From Marinobacterium profundum (GTDB lineage Bacteria; Pseudomonadota; Gammaproteobacteria; Pseudomonadales; Balneatricaceae), in the NCBI RefSeq assembly GCF_001528745.1, contig NZ_BCNS01000162.1:20321-84320 (forward strand): a DNA stretch of 64,000 nucleotides. Direction: 5' to 3'. The number at the start of each line of letters is the position of its first letter. Position 1 is the first letter of the stretch. Positions 33,726-42,171 of the stretch are shown here, piece after piece. A program made the position numbers and the translations under genes. The notes under the pieces were generated by a model, which was not told the DNA's origin, did no database searches, and saw nothing but the letters and a program-made list of their open reading frames with translations.

Positions 33726-34217
33726 CGTGACCGAGCCGCGTAAGCGGCTGTTAAGCGCACGGAGCGGGTTTTGATCATGTGTTGTGGTATCTGCGCGAAC
33801 CTCCCGAAGGGAGCCCCAAGCTGTTAGGGCAGCGGGACCAGCTACCACAAATATTGACGAACTAAGGTTGCTGGTTCGCGTCCGTGGTTCCTTGTGTTCG
33901 CACAAGCGCTGATCCGCGCCCTATTGAACCAAAAGGCCGCGATTTCCAAGGTGGTTCAGGGTGAGCTGTTGGCAGAGGGATAGCAGGCATATAGAGAGAG
34001 TGTCGACTTGTCGACGCATTTTTTACGGGCCTTTAGGCCCGTCTTAGGCCGACGCGAAGCGGCGGGGCGGAGAGAGCGAAGCGAACGAAGGGTAGGAGAG
34101 CGCTTGCGCGATATTTTAAAAGTCTTTTAATGATGTTTTAAAGATATTATAGGGAAGTATAGGGTGGCCTGTATCCCTTGCCATTCCTGGCTTTCAGCCA
34201 CTCGGGGCTCTGTGAAA
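33726..34217. other. Central part of the replication origin region
   Basis: There is no convincing gene. The stretch contains an inverted repeat gtcgac-tt-gtcgac (34001-34014), a hairpin gggcctttaggccc near 34027-34040 and an AT-rich segment (34110-34155; gatattttaaaagtcttttaa and nearby) that could be the unwinding element. An ORF on the minus strand here looks like chance coding. Confidence 0.45.
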
Positions 34218-34385
34218 AACGAGGGATTCCGACTCCGCTACGAGGGATTCCGATTTGGTACGAGCAAATCCGACTCCATTACGAGAGATTCCGCCTGGTT
34301 CTGCGGCCCGTGGCTACCCTGAAGCCCATTACGAGGGATTCCGACAAGGCAGGGGGAGGAGTATCTATTACGAGGGATTCCGACT
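34218..34385. repeat. Iteron cluster 2 of the replication origin
   Basis: Six direct repeats related to attacgagggattccgact are found at about 34218, 34238, 34257, 34278, 34328 and 34367. Three are exact in the core cgagggattccga; the ones at 34257 (cgagcaaatccga) and 34278 (cgagagattccgc) are degenerate. They lie about 110 bases before the rep gene and fit iteron control of replication. Confidence 0.75.
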
Positions 34386-34493
34386 CCGCTCCGCTGTGGT
34401 CAGCCCGCTCCAGCGCTTGACGCACAGCCCACTTTACGAGTAAAAAATAAAAGCCTCGTAATTAGCAAGCATACAACGCCACGGGAGGGCAGT

Positions 34494-35252
34494 ATGGGTC
34501 GAGTTCTACATTTTAACTTTCCTGGTGATCCAGCCATCATAGATACAAACATTGTTTCTATTGATAACGCCCTAGTAAACAGTGCCTATTCGATGACAAC
34601 AAACGCCAAACGCCTCCTCGTGCTGGCGTTCGCACAACAGGACCCAAACCGATGCGTGAAAAAAGGGGAGCAACTAACCGCCAACATTACCGCTCGCCAA
34701 TGGTCCGAACTATACAGATCTGGACGCCGCCCGTATGACGAACTCGAATCAGCGGCCCATGAGCTGCAAAGGGCTATCCTCCGCGTATATCCAACTGAAG
34801 AATACTACGAACAGTGGAATTTCACGGAAATGGCCAGATACTACGCAGCCGACAACCTGGACGATGCTCGCGTTGAAATCTCCTTTACTTCAAAGGTGAG
34901 CAATTTTCTCGGTGATTTGTTTGAACGATACACCAGTTATGACTTGCGGATGGTGGCTGAACTAAGCAGCTTCTACGCCACTCGCATGTATGAATTGATA
35001 GCTCAGTATCGTGACGTTCGACTAGGGACAGGATGGGTTAAAAAGTCAATTGATGACCTAAAGGTCATTTTCGACGCGACAGAAAAATACAAGCGTAACA
35101 ATGACTTTGTTAAAAACTGCATCGTGAACGCTATCGCGGAACTCAACCAAAAAACAGATATGGAAGTGACTTACGAGCTGACCAGGAAGGGACGCAGGTA
35201 TGACATGCTCCACATGAACTTCAAGCCAAAGAAACAGATGCAGCTCCTCTAG
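34494..35252 (+). CDS. Rep_3-family plasmid replication initiator
   Basis: This 252-residue protein belongs to the Rep_3 (RepB/initiator) superfamily with two winged-helix domains. Motifs are ALVNSAYSMTTNAKRLLVLA near the N-terminus, then LTANITARQWSEL, YYEQWNFTEMARYYAADNLD, LSSFYATRMYELIAQYRDVR, and the C-terminal VTYELTRKGRRYDMLHMNFK. These proteins bind iterons to open the origin, and dimers handcuff them to limit copy number. The gene follows the iteron cluster directly. The ribosome site is gggagg. It is the last backbone gene before the transposon debris. Confidence 0.9.
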   Translation: MGRVLHFNFPGDPAIIDTNIVSIDNALVNSAYSMTTNAKRLLVLAFAQQDPNRCVKKGEQLTANITARQWSELYRSGRRPYDELESAAHELQRAILRVYPTEEYYEQWNFTEMARYYAADNLDDARVEISFTSKVSNFLGDLFERYTSYDLRMVAELSSFYATRMYELIAQYRDVRLGTGWVKKSIDDLKVIFDATEKYKRNNDFVKNCIVNAIAELNQKTDMEVTYELTRKGRRYDMLHMNFKPKKQMQLL

Positions 35253-35302
35253 GCTCATTTAACTGGCGCATAATCACTAGGCTCATTTAGGTGTGGTATT
35301 GA

Positions 35303-35548
35303 TGTCATTTTCAGAAGACGACTGCACCAGTTGAATGGGCGTAACGCCCGGTGTGCACTCGGCTTCTGACAGCCTAATATCAGGAGTCGCCTGCGCGAAT
35401 CTCCATGATGCTCAGTACTCCTATGCACGAAAGCGAGATCAGGAACAGCCGCCAAGTTGGTGACGCCGCATTGGTGCCAGGTTGCAGTGCACGTTCGAGT
35501 AGTGCTATCAGCTTTTGATATTCCGTGCAGTCACCTTCTGAAATGACA
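35303..35548. mobile_element. Miniature Tn3-type element, copy 1 (246 bp)
   Basis: The left end TGTCATTTTCAGAAGACGAC (35303-) and right end (complement of TGTCATTTCAGAAGGTGAC, to 35548) are imperfect inverted repeats of Tn3-family type. There is no gene inside. The internal sequence is about 90% like copy 2 at 35589-35836. The two flanking 5-base sequences (attga and gtcag) differ, so no target duplication is seen. Confidence 0.65.
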
Positions 35549-35588
35549 GTCAGATTGATGTATACCCTAACTTGACGTCAGGCAAACG

Positions 35589-35836
35589 TGTCATTTTCAG
35601 AAGACGACTGCACCAACCGACTGGGCGGAACGCCCGGTGTGCACACGGCTTCTGACAGCCTACTATCAGGAGTTGCCTGCGCGAATCTCCACTATGCTCA
35701 GTACTCCTGTGCACGAAAGTGAGGTCGGGTACAGCCGCCAAGTTGGTTGACGCCGCATTGGTGCCAGGTCGCAGTGCACGTCCGAGTAGTGCTATCAGCT
35801 TTTGATATTCCGTGCAGTCGTCTTCTGAAAACGACA
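35589..35836. mobile_element. Miniature Tn3-type element, copy 2 (248 bp)
   Basis: It has the same left end as copy 1 (35589-) and a right end with complement TGTCGTTTTCAGAAGACGAC (to 35836). It is in direct tandem with copy 1, separated by 40 bases. Related right-end fragments occur at 56617-56672 and 58390-58432. The design matches the Tn3-derived inverted-repeat miniature elements that carry a res region and can be mobilised in trans. Confidence 0.65.
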
Positions 35837-35858
35837 TCATAGATGTCATCCTGACAGA

Positions 35859-36239
35859 TTGAGCCTTGGAGGCATCAAACGCATCGGCTATGTCCGGGTG
35901 AGCAGCTTCGGCCAGCATCCGGAACGGCAGCTTCAGCGCGCTCAGGTAAACAAGGTGTTCACCGACAAGGCCTCCGGCAAGAGCACTCAACGCCCGCAAC
36001 TGGATGCCATGCTCGGCTTCGTGCGCGAGGGTGACACCGTGGTCGTGCACAGCATGGACCGCCTGGCCCGCAACCTCGATGACCTGTGTCGCCTGGTGCA
36101 GAAGCTGATGCAACGCGGCATTCGCATTGAGTTTCTGAAGGAAAACCTGGTGTTTACCGGCGAGGACTCGCCCATGGCCAACCTGATGCTGTCGGTGATG
36201 GGAGCGTCCGAGGCCTGGGGCTACCGCGAAGCGGTTTAG
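35859..36239 (+). pseudogene. Truncated Tn3-family resolvase (tnpR-like)
   Basis: The N-terminal catalytic domain is clear (KRIGYVRVSSFGQHPERQLQ, FTDKASGKSTQRPQLDAMLG, VHSMDRLARNLDDL, GEDSPMANLMLSVMGA). After the last motif the frame diverges into SEAWGYREAV and stops at 126 residues. The E-helix and DNA-binding domain expected of a 185-200 residue resolvase are missing. The likely start is TTG at 35859, just after the miniature element end. It is a remnant of the transposon that gave rise to the miniature elements. Confidence 0.7.
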
Positions 36240-36338
36240 TTCAACAGCCTGTTAGGCTGCTTGTGGAGCACTTCCGGTAGCGGCTAGGAACGTTCTCTCA
36301 GATTTGACTGAGACCGATTGAATCTCAAGGAGAAATAG

Positions 36339-36686
36339 GTGAGCAATATGGCACCGCCGCAACTGACGCTTTCGGGCACCGTCTATCATGGTAAACCACT
36401 TGCTGCGTCGCCCGGTGATGTGCGCCTGCATCCAGGTGCGAATGGGACGCCCTATATCGATGCCTACATCTACGATGGGCGGGAGTGGCGCAGCTTAGAC
36501 TTGGCATCGCTTGGGGGCGCGCCTAGAACGTTCAATGATGCGGGACAAATTGGTGTTGTTATGCGCAATGCTGAGTCCGCGGTGTCGCGGCGCAAAGGCA
36601 TGCCGGTGTACTACCAGCGCGTCGCATCCGGGAAGAGGAGCAGGTATGTATTCCGAGGAATCCCGTTTAACTCGCTTCGATTGTAG
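36339..36686 (+). CDS. Hypothetical protein carried in the cassette
   Basis: This frame of 115 codons starts at GTG 36339, or at ATG 36348 (MAPPQLTLSGTVYHGKPLAA), with aaggag upstream at 36328. It is rich in Gly, Arg and Tyr and ends YVFRGIPFNSLRL. There is no membrane segment or signal peptide. I do not recognise the family. Its ribosome site and the flanking cassette-like ends support it as the cassette gene. Confidence 0.55.
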   Translation: MSNMAPPQLTLSGTVYHGKPLAASPGDVRLHPGANGTPYIDAYIYDGREWRSLDLASLGGAPRTFNDAGQIGVVMRNAESAVSRRKGMPVYYQRVASGKRSRYVFRGIPFNSLRL

Positions 36687-36773
36687 CGGGCTGCGACATA
36701 AATATCGTGAAGAACGGGGGCATCCAATGGAGAGAGCCCGGCCACCCATGTCCCTGGGGTAACAAACACAAGA

Positions 36774-36828
36774 GTTTAACGAGGCGCTGCAGCCGACGGC
36801 TTCGCCGCGGCTGAGCTACGCGTTACGT
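36774..36828 (+). repeat. attC-like recombination site
   Basis: Reading across 55 bases: gtttaac core, an arm with gcagccgacg, a short loop, the arm gcggctgagc, and gcgttac. The order and the near-palindromic arms are those of integron attC sites such as that of aadA cassettes. Confidence 0.5.
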
Positions 36829-36855
36829 CGATCGGCCCATGTCCGCTTGTGGTCG

Positions 36856-37050
36856 ATGAGTCGCCCGACAGCCTACTGCCTGATAAAGCGGGTCATGGAT
36901 CGGGACGGGATCAAGTGTAAGCAGGCGACAGGGAAGGGGCTTCGGCATGGGTGCGGCGTCGCGATGGTGACAGCCGCCCGCTGTTTGCCGGTGCCTGGGG
37001 GGAATGATCCGATCCGAACTCTGCTGTCACCCCTATCTGTCCCCGCTTGA
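36856..37050 (+). pseudogene. Tyrosine recombinase fragment
   Basis: The frame MSRPTAYCLIKRVMDRDGIK, then QATGKGLRHGCGVAMVTA, matches the middle of phage-type integrases, where the GLRHGFGV segment carries catalytic Arg and His. The part before it and the C-terminal Tyr are lost, and the reading turns to unrelated residues after AARCLPV. It is a remnant between the cassette and the DISARM operon. The rest of 37051-37231 shows no gene. Confidence 0.6.
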
Positions 37051-37231
37051 TTGACCGATCCGTGACGTCCAGGACCAACAAGGCAGCGTAGCGCTCGTCT
37101 CGTCCCAGCTGAATCCACACAAATCCATACTAACTCGGTCTAATCCCATTGAATCAGATTTATTGGAACGCAGATTCGTGCGATTATCCGCAAATTACCT
37201 ACATTCCGACATCTTGGTGGAAATCGACGTC

Positions 37232-37429
37232 ATGTCAGATCGCTGGTTGTCGGTCGAGGAGATCGCCGAGTACCTCGGCGTGAGCAAGGACACCGTTTAT
37301 GCGTGGATCAGCAAACGGAACATGCCTGCTCATCGAATCGGCCGGCTTTGGAAATTCAAGACCGAGGAAGTCGATGAATGGGTGCGGTCTGGTGGCGCCG
37401 CAGAGAACGAGAGTCGAGGCAAGGAATGA
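37232..37429 (+). CDS. Small HTH protein (excisionase/MerR-type fold) at the head of the DISARM operon
   Basis: This 65-residue protein is a single helix-turn-helix of the excisionase-like type: WLSVEEIAEYLGVSKDTVYA, then RNMPAHRIGRLWKFKTEEVD. The ATG at 37232 starts this domain; an upstream start at 37163 would add a segment unlike the family. Proteins of this form often precede restriction or defence operons and may regulate them. It lies 66 bases before the likely start of the cytosine methylase. Confidence 0.75.
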   Translation: MSDRWLSVEEIAEYLGVSKDTVYAWISKRNMPAHRIGRLWKFKTEEVDEWVRSGGAAENESRGKE

Positions 37430-37495
37430 ATGACTTGCCTGCGGCTGGTTTCGATCGCCTCATCCGAAGGTCGAAACGAAATGAGGAGATTTGAT

Positions 37496-38539
37496 GTGAC
37501 AACGATGTCTTGTGTGGATTTGTTCTGCGGCGCGGGCGGCCTGACGCATGGCTTCGCCCTGGAAGGGCTGCCCGTGGTCGCCGGTATTGATCTGGACCCG
37601 GCCTGCCGCTTTCCCTATGAAGCCAATAACCAGGCCCGATTTGTCGAACGTGACATCAGCAAGGTCACCACGGCTGAACTGAAAGCGCTGTTCGGCGACG
37701 CCGACCTGACGATTCTCGCGGGTTGCGCTCCGTGCCAACCCTTCTCGACTTACGCGCAGCGCTACGAGCTGGATGGCAAGGATGGCAAGTGGGGTCTGCT
37801 ATATGAATTTGCGCGTCTCGCCAAAGGCGCCAGACCCGATGTCATCACGATGGAGAACGTACCCACCGTCGCGAAGCACGAGGTGTTTCATGATTTCGTC
37901 GATACACTAAAACGGCTCGGCTACAACGTTTGGTTCGATGTCGTCGATAGCTCCCGTTACGGCGTCCCTCAGACGCGACGGCGCATGGTTCTGCTGGCAT
38001 CCAAGCATGGCGATATCAAGATGATCGAGCCGACCCACGAAAAACCGACGACGGTTCGCCAAGCCATCGGTCGTTTGCGTCCACTGGGTGCCGGCGAGTC
38101 AGCCCCTAGGGACAAGTTGCACGTAACTTCGAGGCTGTCAGAGAAGAATCTCCAGCGGATCAAGGTCTCGAAACCCGGCGGCACCTGGCGCGACTGGCCG
38201 GACGATCTGGTCGCCGACTGCCACCGCGCCGAGAGCGGACGTACCTATCCGGGTGTCTACGGCCGCATGGAGTGGGACAAACCAGCCCCGACCATGACAA
38301 CACAGTGCTATGGATTTGGTAATGGTCGCTTCGGACATCCAGAGCAGGATCGAGCCATCTCCTTGAGAGAGGCCGCGATCTTGCAAAGCTTCCCGCGCGA
38401 CTATGCATTCGTGCCGAAGGATGGAGAGGCTAGCTTCAAGGTTCTCGGTCGGCTCATCGGCAACGCGGTTCCCGTCGATCTCGGTCGTGCCATCGCGCGC
38501 AGCATCAACTCGCATATCGCATCGGTTGCGGCCCGATGA
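37496..38539 (+). CDS. drmMII: DNA (cytosine-5) methyltransferase, DrmMII-like
   Basis: This C5-cytosine methylase marks host DNA. The motifs are in order: I VDLFCGAGGLTHGF, IV GCAPCQPFSTYAQ with catalytic Cys, VI TMENVPT, VIII VPQTRRRMVLLA, IX/X RLIGNAVPVDLG. The variable region for target choice is about residues 185-280. Starts are ambiguous: GTG 37496 has aggag seven bases upstream, and ATG 37430 and 37481 are in frame. With the adjacent Vsr gene it forms a Dcm-Vsr pair. Its place before drmD suggests that it is the cytosine modification arm of DISARM, as in class 2 systems. Confidence 0.85.
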   Translation: MTTMSCVDLFCGAGGLTHGFALEGLPVVAGIDLDPACRFPYEANNQARFVERDISKVTTAELKALFGDADLTILAGCAPCQPFSTYAQRYELDGKDGKWGLLYEFARLAKGARPDVITMENVPTVAKHEVFHDFVDTLKRLGYNVWFDVVDSSRYGVPQTRRRMVLLASKHGDIKMIEPTHEKPTTVRQAIGRLRPLGAGESAPRDKLHVTSRLSEKNLQRIKVSKPGGTWRDWPDDLVADCHRAESGRTYPGVYGRMEWDKPAPTMTTQCYGFGNGRFGHPEQDRAISLREAAILQSFPRDYAFVPKDGEASFKVLGRLIGNAVPVDLGRAIARSINSHIASVAAR

Positions 38540-38560
38540 CGAACTGATGAGGGCCTCCCG

Positions 38561-39016
38561 ATGTCGCGCATTCAGCCCTCGTCCCCCGAGACCAGTCGCC
38601 GCATGGCGAAGGTTCGGCAGAAGGGAACCGATGCCGAGATCGCACTGCGGCGAGAGCTGTACCGAAGAGGCCTGCGTTACCGGGTCGACTACGAGATTCT
38701 GAAGAAACCTCGCCGCGTGGCAGATGTGGCATTTCCCGGGCTGAGGATCGCGATCTTCGTCGACGGGTGCTTCTGGCACGGTTGCCCCGAGCATGCATCG
38801 TGGCCGAAGCAGAACGCCGAGTTCTGGCGGCAGAAGATAGAGGCGAACCGCCTCAGGGACGTGGACACGAACGAGCGGCTTCGCAGCATGGGATGGACGG
38901 TACTGCGATTCTGGGAGCACGAGTCACCGGCCGAGGCTGCTGAAACCGTCGCGCGGATGGTCGCCATGGCCAGGTCGAAGCGCTACGCTTCGCCTGGCAC
39001 ACACGAGAAGAACTGA
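38561..39016 (+). CDS. vsr: Very short patch repair endonuclease (Vsr)
   Basis: This 151-residue nuclease nicks at T:G mismatches that arise when 5-methylcytosine deaminates. Family features are TSRRMAKVRQKGTDAEIALR, the metal-binding Asp in RRVADVAFPGLRIAIFVDG, and the FWHGCPEHA motif. The ending LRSMGWTVLRFWEHE is typical. It starts 21 bases after the methylase and is transcribed with it. It protects the host from the mutations caused by its own methylase. Identification is secure; inclusion in a DISARM operon is unusual. Confidence 0.88.
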   Translation: MSRIQPSSPETSRRMAKVRQKGTDAEIALRRELYRRGLRYRVDYEILKKPRRVADVAFPGLRIAIFVDGCFWHGCPEHASWPKQNAEFWRQKIEANRLRDVDTNERLRSMGWTVLRFWEHESPAEAAETVARMVAMARSKRYASPGTHEKN

Positions 39017-39024
39017 ACAGGAAG

Positions 39025-42000
39025 ATGGCAGGCCGCATGGAAAGCTCGAACGATCAGAAACACCAGACCTACCGCGCTCGTCCTGAGCCAGGCCAGCTGG
39101 TCGAGGTTCGCCGGCGCCAGTGGGTCGTGGCGGACGTGGCCTCCTCGAAGCTGGAGTCCGCTTCGGCGTCGCAGAACTGCGTGACGCTTTCATCCATCGA
39201 CGAGGACGGCCTCGGTGAGGAGCTGGAGGTCATCTGGGAAATCGAACCCGGTGCCCAAATAATCGAGCGCGCAGGTTTGCCGTCCATCACAGGGCAGGAC
39301 GACTCGGACACGCTCGAAGCCTTTCTCGATGCAGTCCGTTGGGGCGCCGCCACCAATGCCGACAGGGGATTTCTGCAGGCGCCTTTCCGTAGCGGCGTCA
39401 GCATCGAGGACTTCCAGCTCGACCCTTTGGTACGCGCCATCGACATGGCCCGCGTCAACCTGCTCATCGCCGACGACGTCGGCTTGGGTAAGACCATCGA
39501 GGCTGGGCTGGTCATCCAGGAGATGCTGCTCCGGCACCGCGCCCGCACCGTCTTGATCGTCTGTCCCGCCTCGCTCCAGGAAAAGTGGCGTATCGAGATG
39601 CTGGAGAAGTTCGGCCTCGAATTCCGCGTGGTCGATACCGCTTATATCAAGCAATTGCGGCGTGAGCGCGGCATCCACGCCAACCCGTGGACCTCCCACC
39701 CACGCCTCATCGCCTCAATGGACTGGGTCAAGAGTGGCGAGGGATTGCGCGCCATGCGCGATGTCCTTCCGCCCCATGCCGGCCACCCGCGCAAGTTCGA
39801 TCTCCTGGTCGTGGACGAAGCGCACAACATCGCCCCCGCCGCCGGCGCGCATTACGCGCTCGAGAGTCAGCGCACGAGGTTCATCCGTGCGATCAGCCCG
39901 CATTTCCAGCATCGCCTGTTCCTGACCGCAACGCCGCACAACGGCTACACCGAGTCGTTCACCTCGCTGCTGGAGTTGCTGGACGACCAGCGCTTCGCCC
40001 GGAACATCCTCCCCGACGAGAAGCAGTTGAGCCAGGTGATGATCCGTCGCCTGAAGAGCGATCTCGTCGACGTCGACGGCAAGCCGCTATATGCCCAGCG
40101 CAAGCTACAGGCGCTGGCGGTTCCCTACACGGATGATGAACGCGAGATCCATCAGAAGCTGAACGATTACTGTGCCAGTCGCGAGAAAGACGCGGAGAAG
40201 ACGGGCAGCACATTTGGCACGTCGTTCGTCAATCAACTGCTCAAGAAACGCCTGTTCTCGTCGCCCGCCGCGTTCGCTTCCACTCTCGAGAAGCACATCG
40301 CCTCGCTGTCGAATGGTGCCAAGCCCAAGGTGCAGGACGCCATGGCCGAGCGCATCCTGCGCAAGGCCATCCTGAAAGTGGACGAGGACTACGCCAACGA
40401 CCAAGAGGTCGAGAACGCCCAATCGGAGGCCGTCGAGGAGGCCTCGCGCCGAGCCCAGCCACTGACCCTGGAACAGCAACGGATGCTGGCTGAGCTGAGG
40501 CAGTGGGCGCAGCGTGCCAAAAACCAGACCGATTCCAAGGCCAAGGCCATCATCGACTGGCTTTCAGCCAACCTCAAACCGGGTGGCCAGTGGAACGATC
40601 GCCGAGTGATCCTGTTCACCGAATACCGCACCACACACCAGTGGATGCACGAGATCCTCGCCAGCCACGGCTTCGGCGGCGAACGCCTGGGCCTTCTCCA
40701 TGGCGGACTCACTCAGGATGAGCGTGAGCCCATCAAGGCCGCCTTCCAGGCATCCCCGAAGGATTCGCCCGTCCGCATCCTGCTCGCCACGGACGCGGCC
40801 TCCGAAGGTATCGACCTGCAGAACCACTGTAACTGCCTCATCCATCTGGAGATCCCCTACAACCCCAACGTGATGGAGCAGCGCAACGGTCGTATCGACC
40901 GTCACGGGCAACGAGAGAAAGAGGTGCTGATCTGGCACCCCGTCGACGGTGGTGACAAAGGCCATGCTTCGGTCGGCGGCCACGGCGAAGACATCCTGCG
41001 TGCGCTACGCAAGCTAGAGTCGATGCGCGCAGACATGGGCAGTGTCAATCCGGTGATCGCGCCCCAGATGTCGGGACTGATCGAAGGCTCACTGAAGGAT
41101 TTGGATACCCGCCTGGCAGAGGCCAAGATCACCAAGGCCAGGCGCTTTGTGCGTGCCGAACGCGAACTGAAAGAACGCGTGACCAAGCTCCACGAACGTC
41201 TCTTGGCCACCCAGCAGGATTTCCACCTCACGCCCGATCACGTCCAGATGGCGGTGAAGACCGGCCTGGCGCTGGCGGGCCGCCCCCCTCTGGAACCCGT
41301 CGCCCTCGCAGACGCGCTCCAGGGCAGGGTATTCAGGATGCCTGCACTGTCCGGTTCGTGGGCGCGCTGCCTGGAGGGTTTGCGTCACCCCCATACACAA
41401 CAGATACGCCCCATCACCTTCGACCACGCCGTGGCGAAGGGACGAGACGATGTCGTGCTGGTCCACCTAAACCATCGACTGGTGCAGATGTGCCTGCGCT
41501 TATTGCGTGCCGAGGTCTGGGCGCAGGACGACGTGAAGAAACTGCATCGCATCACCGTGCGCACGGTGCCGGATGGCAGCATCGAAGGTCCGGCTGTGGT
41601 CGTCATCTCACGGCTGGTCATCACCGGCGGCAACCACCATCGACTCCACGAGGAACTGACCGTCTCGGGCGGCTATCTGCGCGATCTGTCGTTCCGGCGC
41701 GAAGAGGGGGTCACTCGTGTCCAGCAGTGGCTGGACGAGGCGCAGCCAGCCACTGCGAACGATTCGCTGTTCGATGCCCTCCGGGTTCGCTTCGATCGCG
41801 CTCAACCCGCCATCCTGCAAGCGGTCGAAGCCCGCTCGAAGGATCGACTCAAGTTCCTGGCCAACACCCTGCAAACCCGCCAGCAACAAGAGATCGACGA
41901 CATCGGCGCCGTGCTCGACGAACTCGAGAAGGCAATCCAGAGCGAGCTGAATAAAGATCAGCAGCCCGAGCAGATGTCGCTCTTTACCGAGGACGAGCGC

Positions 42001-42171
42001 ACCCAGATCAGGCGCGATACCGCCGCGCTAGAGGCGCGCCTCGCTCGCATCCCGGCCGAGCGTATCCAAGAGGTCCAGGCCATCGAAACCCGCTACGCCA
42101 AACTTGATGACCGCACCTTCCCGGTCGCCGTCGTCTTCCTGGTCCCCGAGTCCGCCGGAGGTTTGGTATGA
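39025..42171 (+). CDS. drmD: DrmD-like SNF2-type helicase of DISARM
   Basis: This 1048-residue SF2/SNF2 protein has Walker A DDVGLGKTIEAGLV near residue 150, the DEAH-type box LLVVDEAHNIAP near residue 264, the motif SATPHNG-like LFLTATPHNGYTESF, and the C-terminal helicase lobe: VILFTEYRTTHQWMHEIL, LLATDAASEGIDLQ, and NVMEQRNGRIDRHGQ. The C-terminal third is charged coiled sequence. In class 1 DISARM, DrmD sits at the start with the adenine methylase. It overlaps drmMI by four bases. ATG 39025 or 39037 are both possible. Confidence 0.88.
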   Translation: MAGRMESSNDQKHQTYRARPEPGQLVEVRRRQWVVADVASSKLESASASQNCVTLSSIDEDGLGEELEVIWEIEPGAQIIERAGLPSITGQDDSDTLEAFLDAVRWGAATNADRGFLQAPFRSGVSIEDFQLDPLVRAIDMARVNLLIADDVGLGKTIEAGLVIQEMLLRHRARTVLIVCPASLQEKWRIEMLEKFGLEFRVVDTAYIKQLRRERGIHANPWTSHPRLIASMDWVKSGEGLRAMRDVLPPHAGHPRKFDLLVVDEAHNIAPAAGAHYALESQRTRFIRAISPHFQHRLFLTATPHNGYTESFTSLLELLDDQRFARNILPDEKQLSQVMIRRLKSDLVDVDGKPLYAQRKLQALAVPYTDDEREIHQKLNDYCASREKDAEKTGSTFGTSFVNQLLKKRLFSSPAAFASTLEKHIASLSNGAKPKVQDAMAERILRKAILKVDEDYANDQEVENAQSEAVEEASRRAQPLTLEQQRMLAELRQWAQRAKNQTDSKAKAIIDWLSANLKPGGQWNDRRVILFTEYRTTHQWMHEILASHGFGGERLGLLHGGLTQDEREPIKAAFQASPKDSPVRILLATDAASEGIDLQNHCNCLIHLEIPYNPNVMEQRNGRIDRHGQREKEVLIWHPVDGGDKGHASVGGHGEDILRALRKLESMRADMGSVNPVIAPQMSGLIEGSLKDLDTRLAEAKITKARRFVRAERELKERVTKLHERLLATQQDFHLTPDHVQMAVKTGLALAGRPPLEPVALADALQGRVFRMPALSGSWARCLEGLRHPHTQQIRPITFDHAVAKGRDDVVLVHLNHRLVQMCLRLLRAEVWAQDDVKKLHRITVRTVPDGSIEGPAVVVISRLVITGGNHHRLHEELTVSGGYLRDLSFRREEGVTRVQQWLDEAQPATANDSLFDALRVRFDRAQPAILQAVEARSKDRLKFLANTLQTRQQQEIDDIGAVLDELEKAIQSELNKDQQPEQMSLFTEDERTQIRRDTAALEARLARIPAERIQEVQAIETRYAKLDDRTFPVAVVFLVPESAGGLV

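Larger units (their letters stand above)
36251..36828 (+). mobile_element. Probable integron gene cassette with attC-like site
   Basis: The left boundary has the core gttaggc (36251-36257), the usual first bases of a cassette. The right end has an attC-like site (36774-36828): core gtttaac, then gcagccgac, loop, gcggctgag, and the end gcgttac. The inner arms pair (cagccg/cggctg). A single ORF lies inside. The last core deviates from the consensus by one base, and no integrase gene is present, so this would be an isolated cassette. Confidence 0.5.

Noticed and set aside
33619..34385. Short direct repeats considered as a CRISPR array
   Set aside because: Spacing is irregular and the repeats lie before a Rep_3 gene, so they are iterons.
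35550..36113. A 187-codon minus-strand frame over the miniature element
   Set aside because: It overlaps transposon ends and the better supported truncated resolvase on the other strand.
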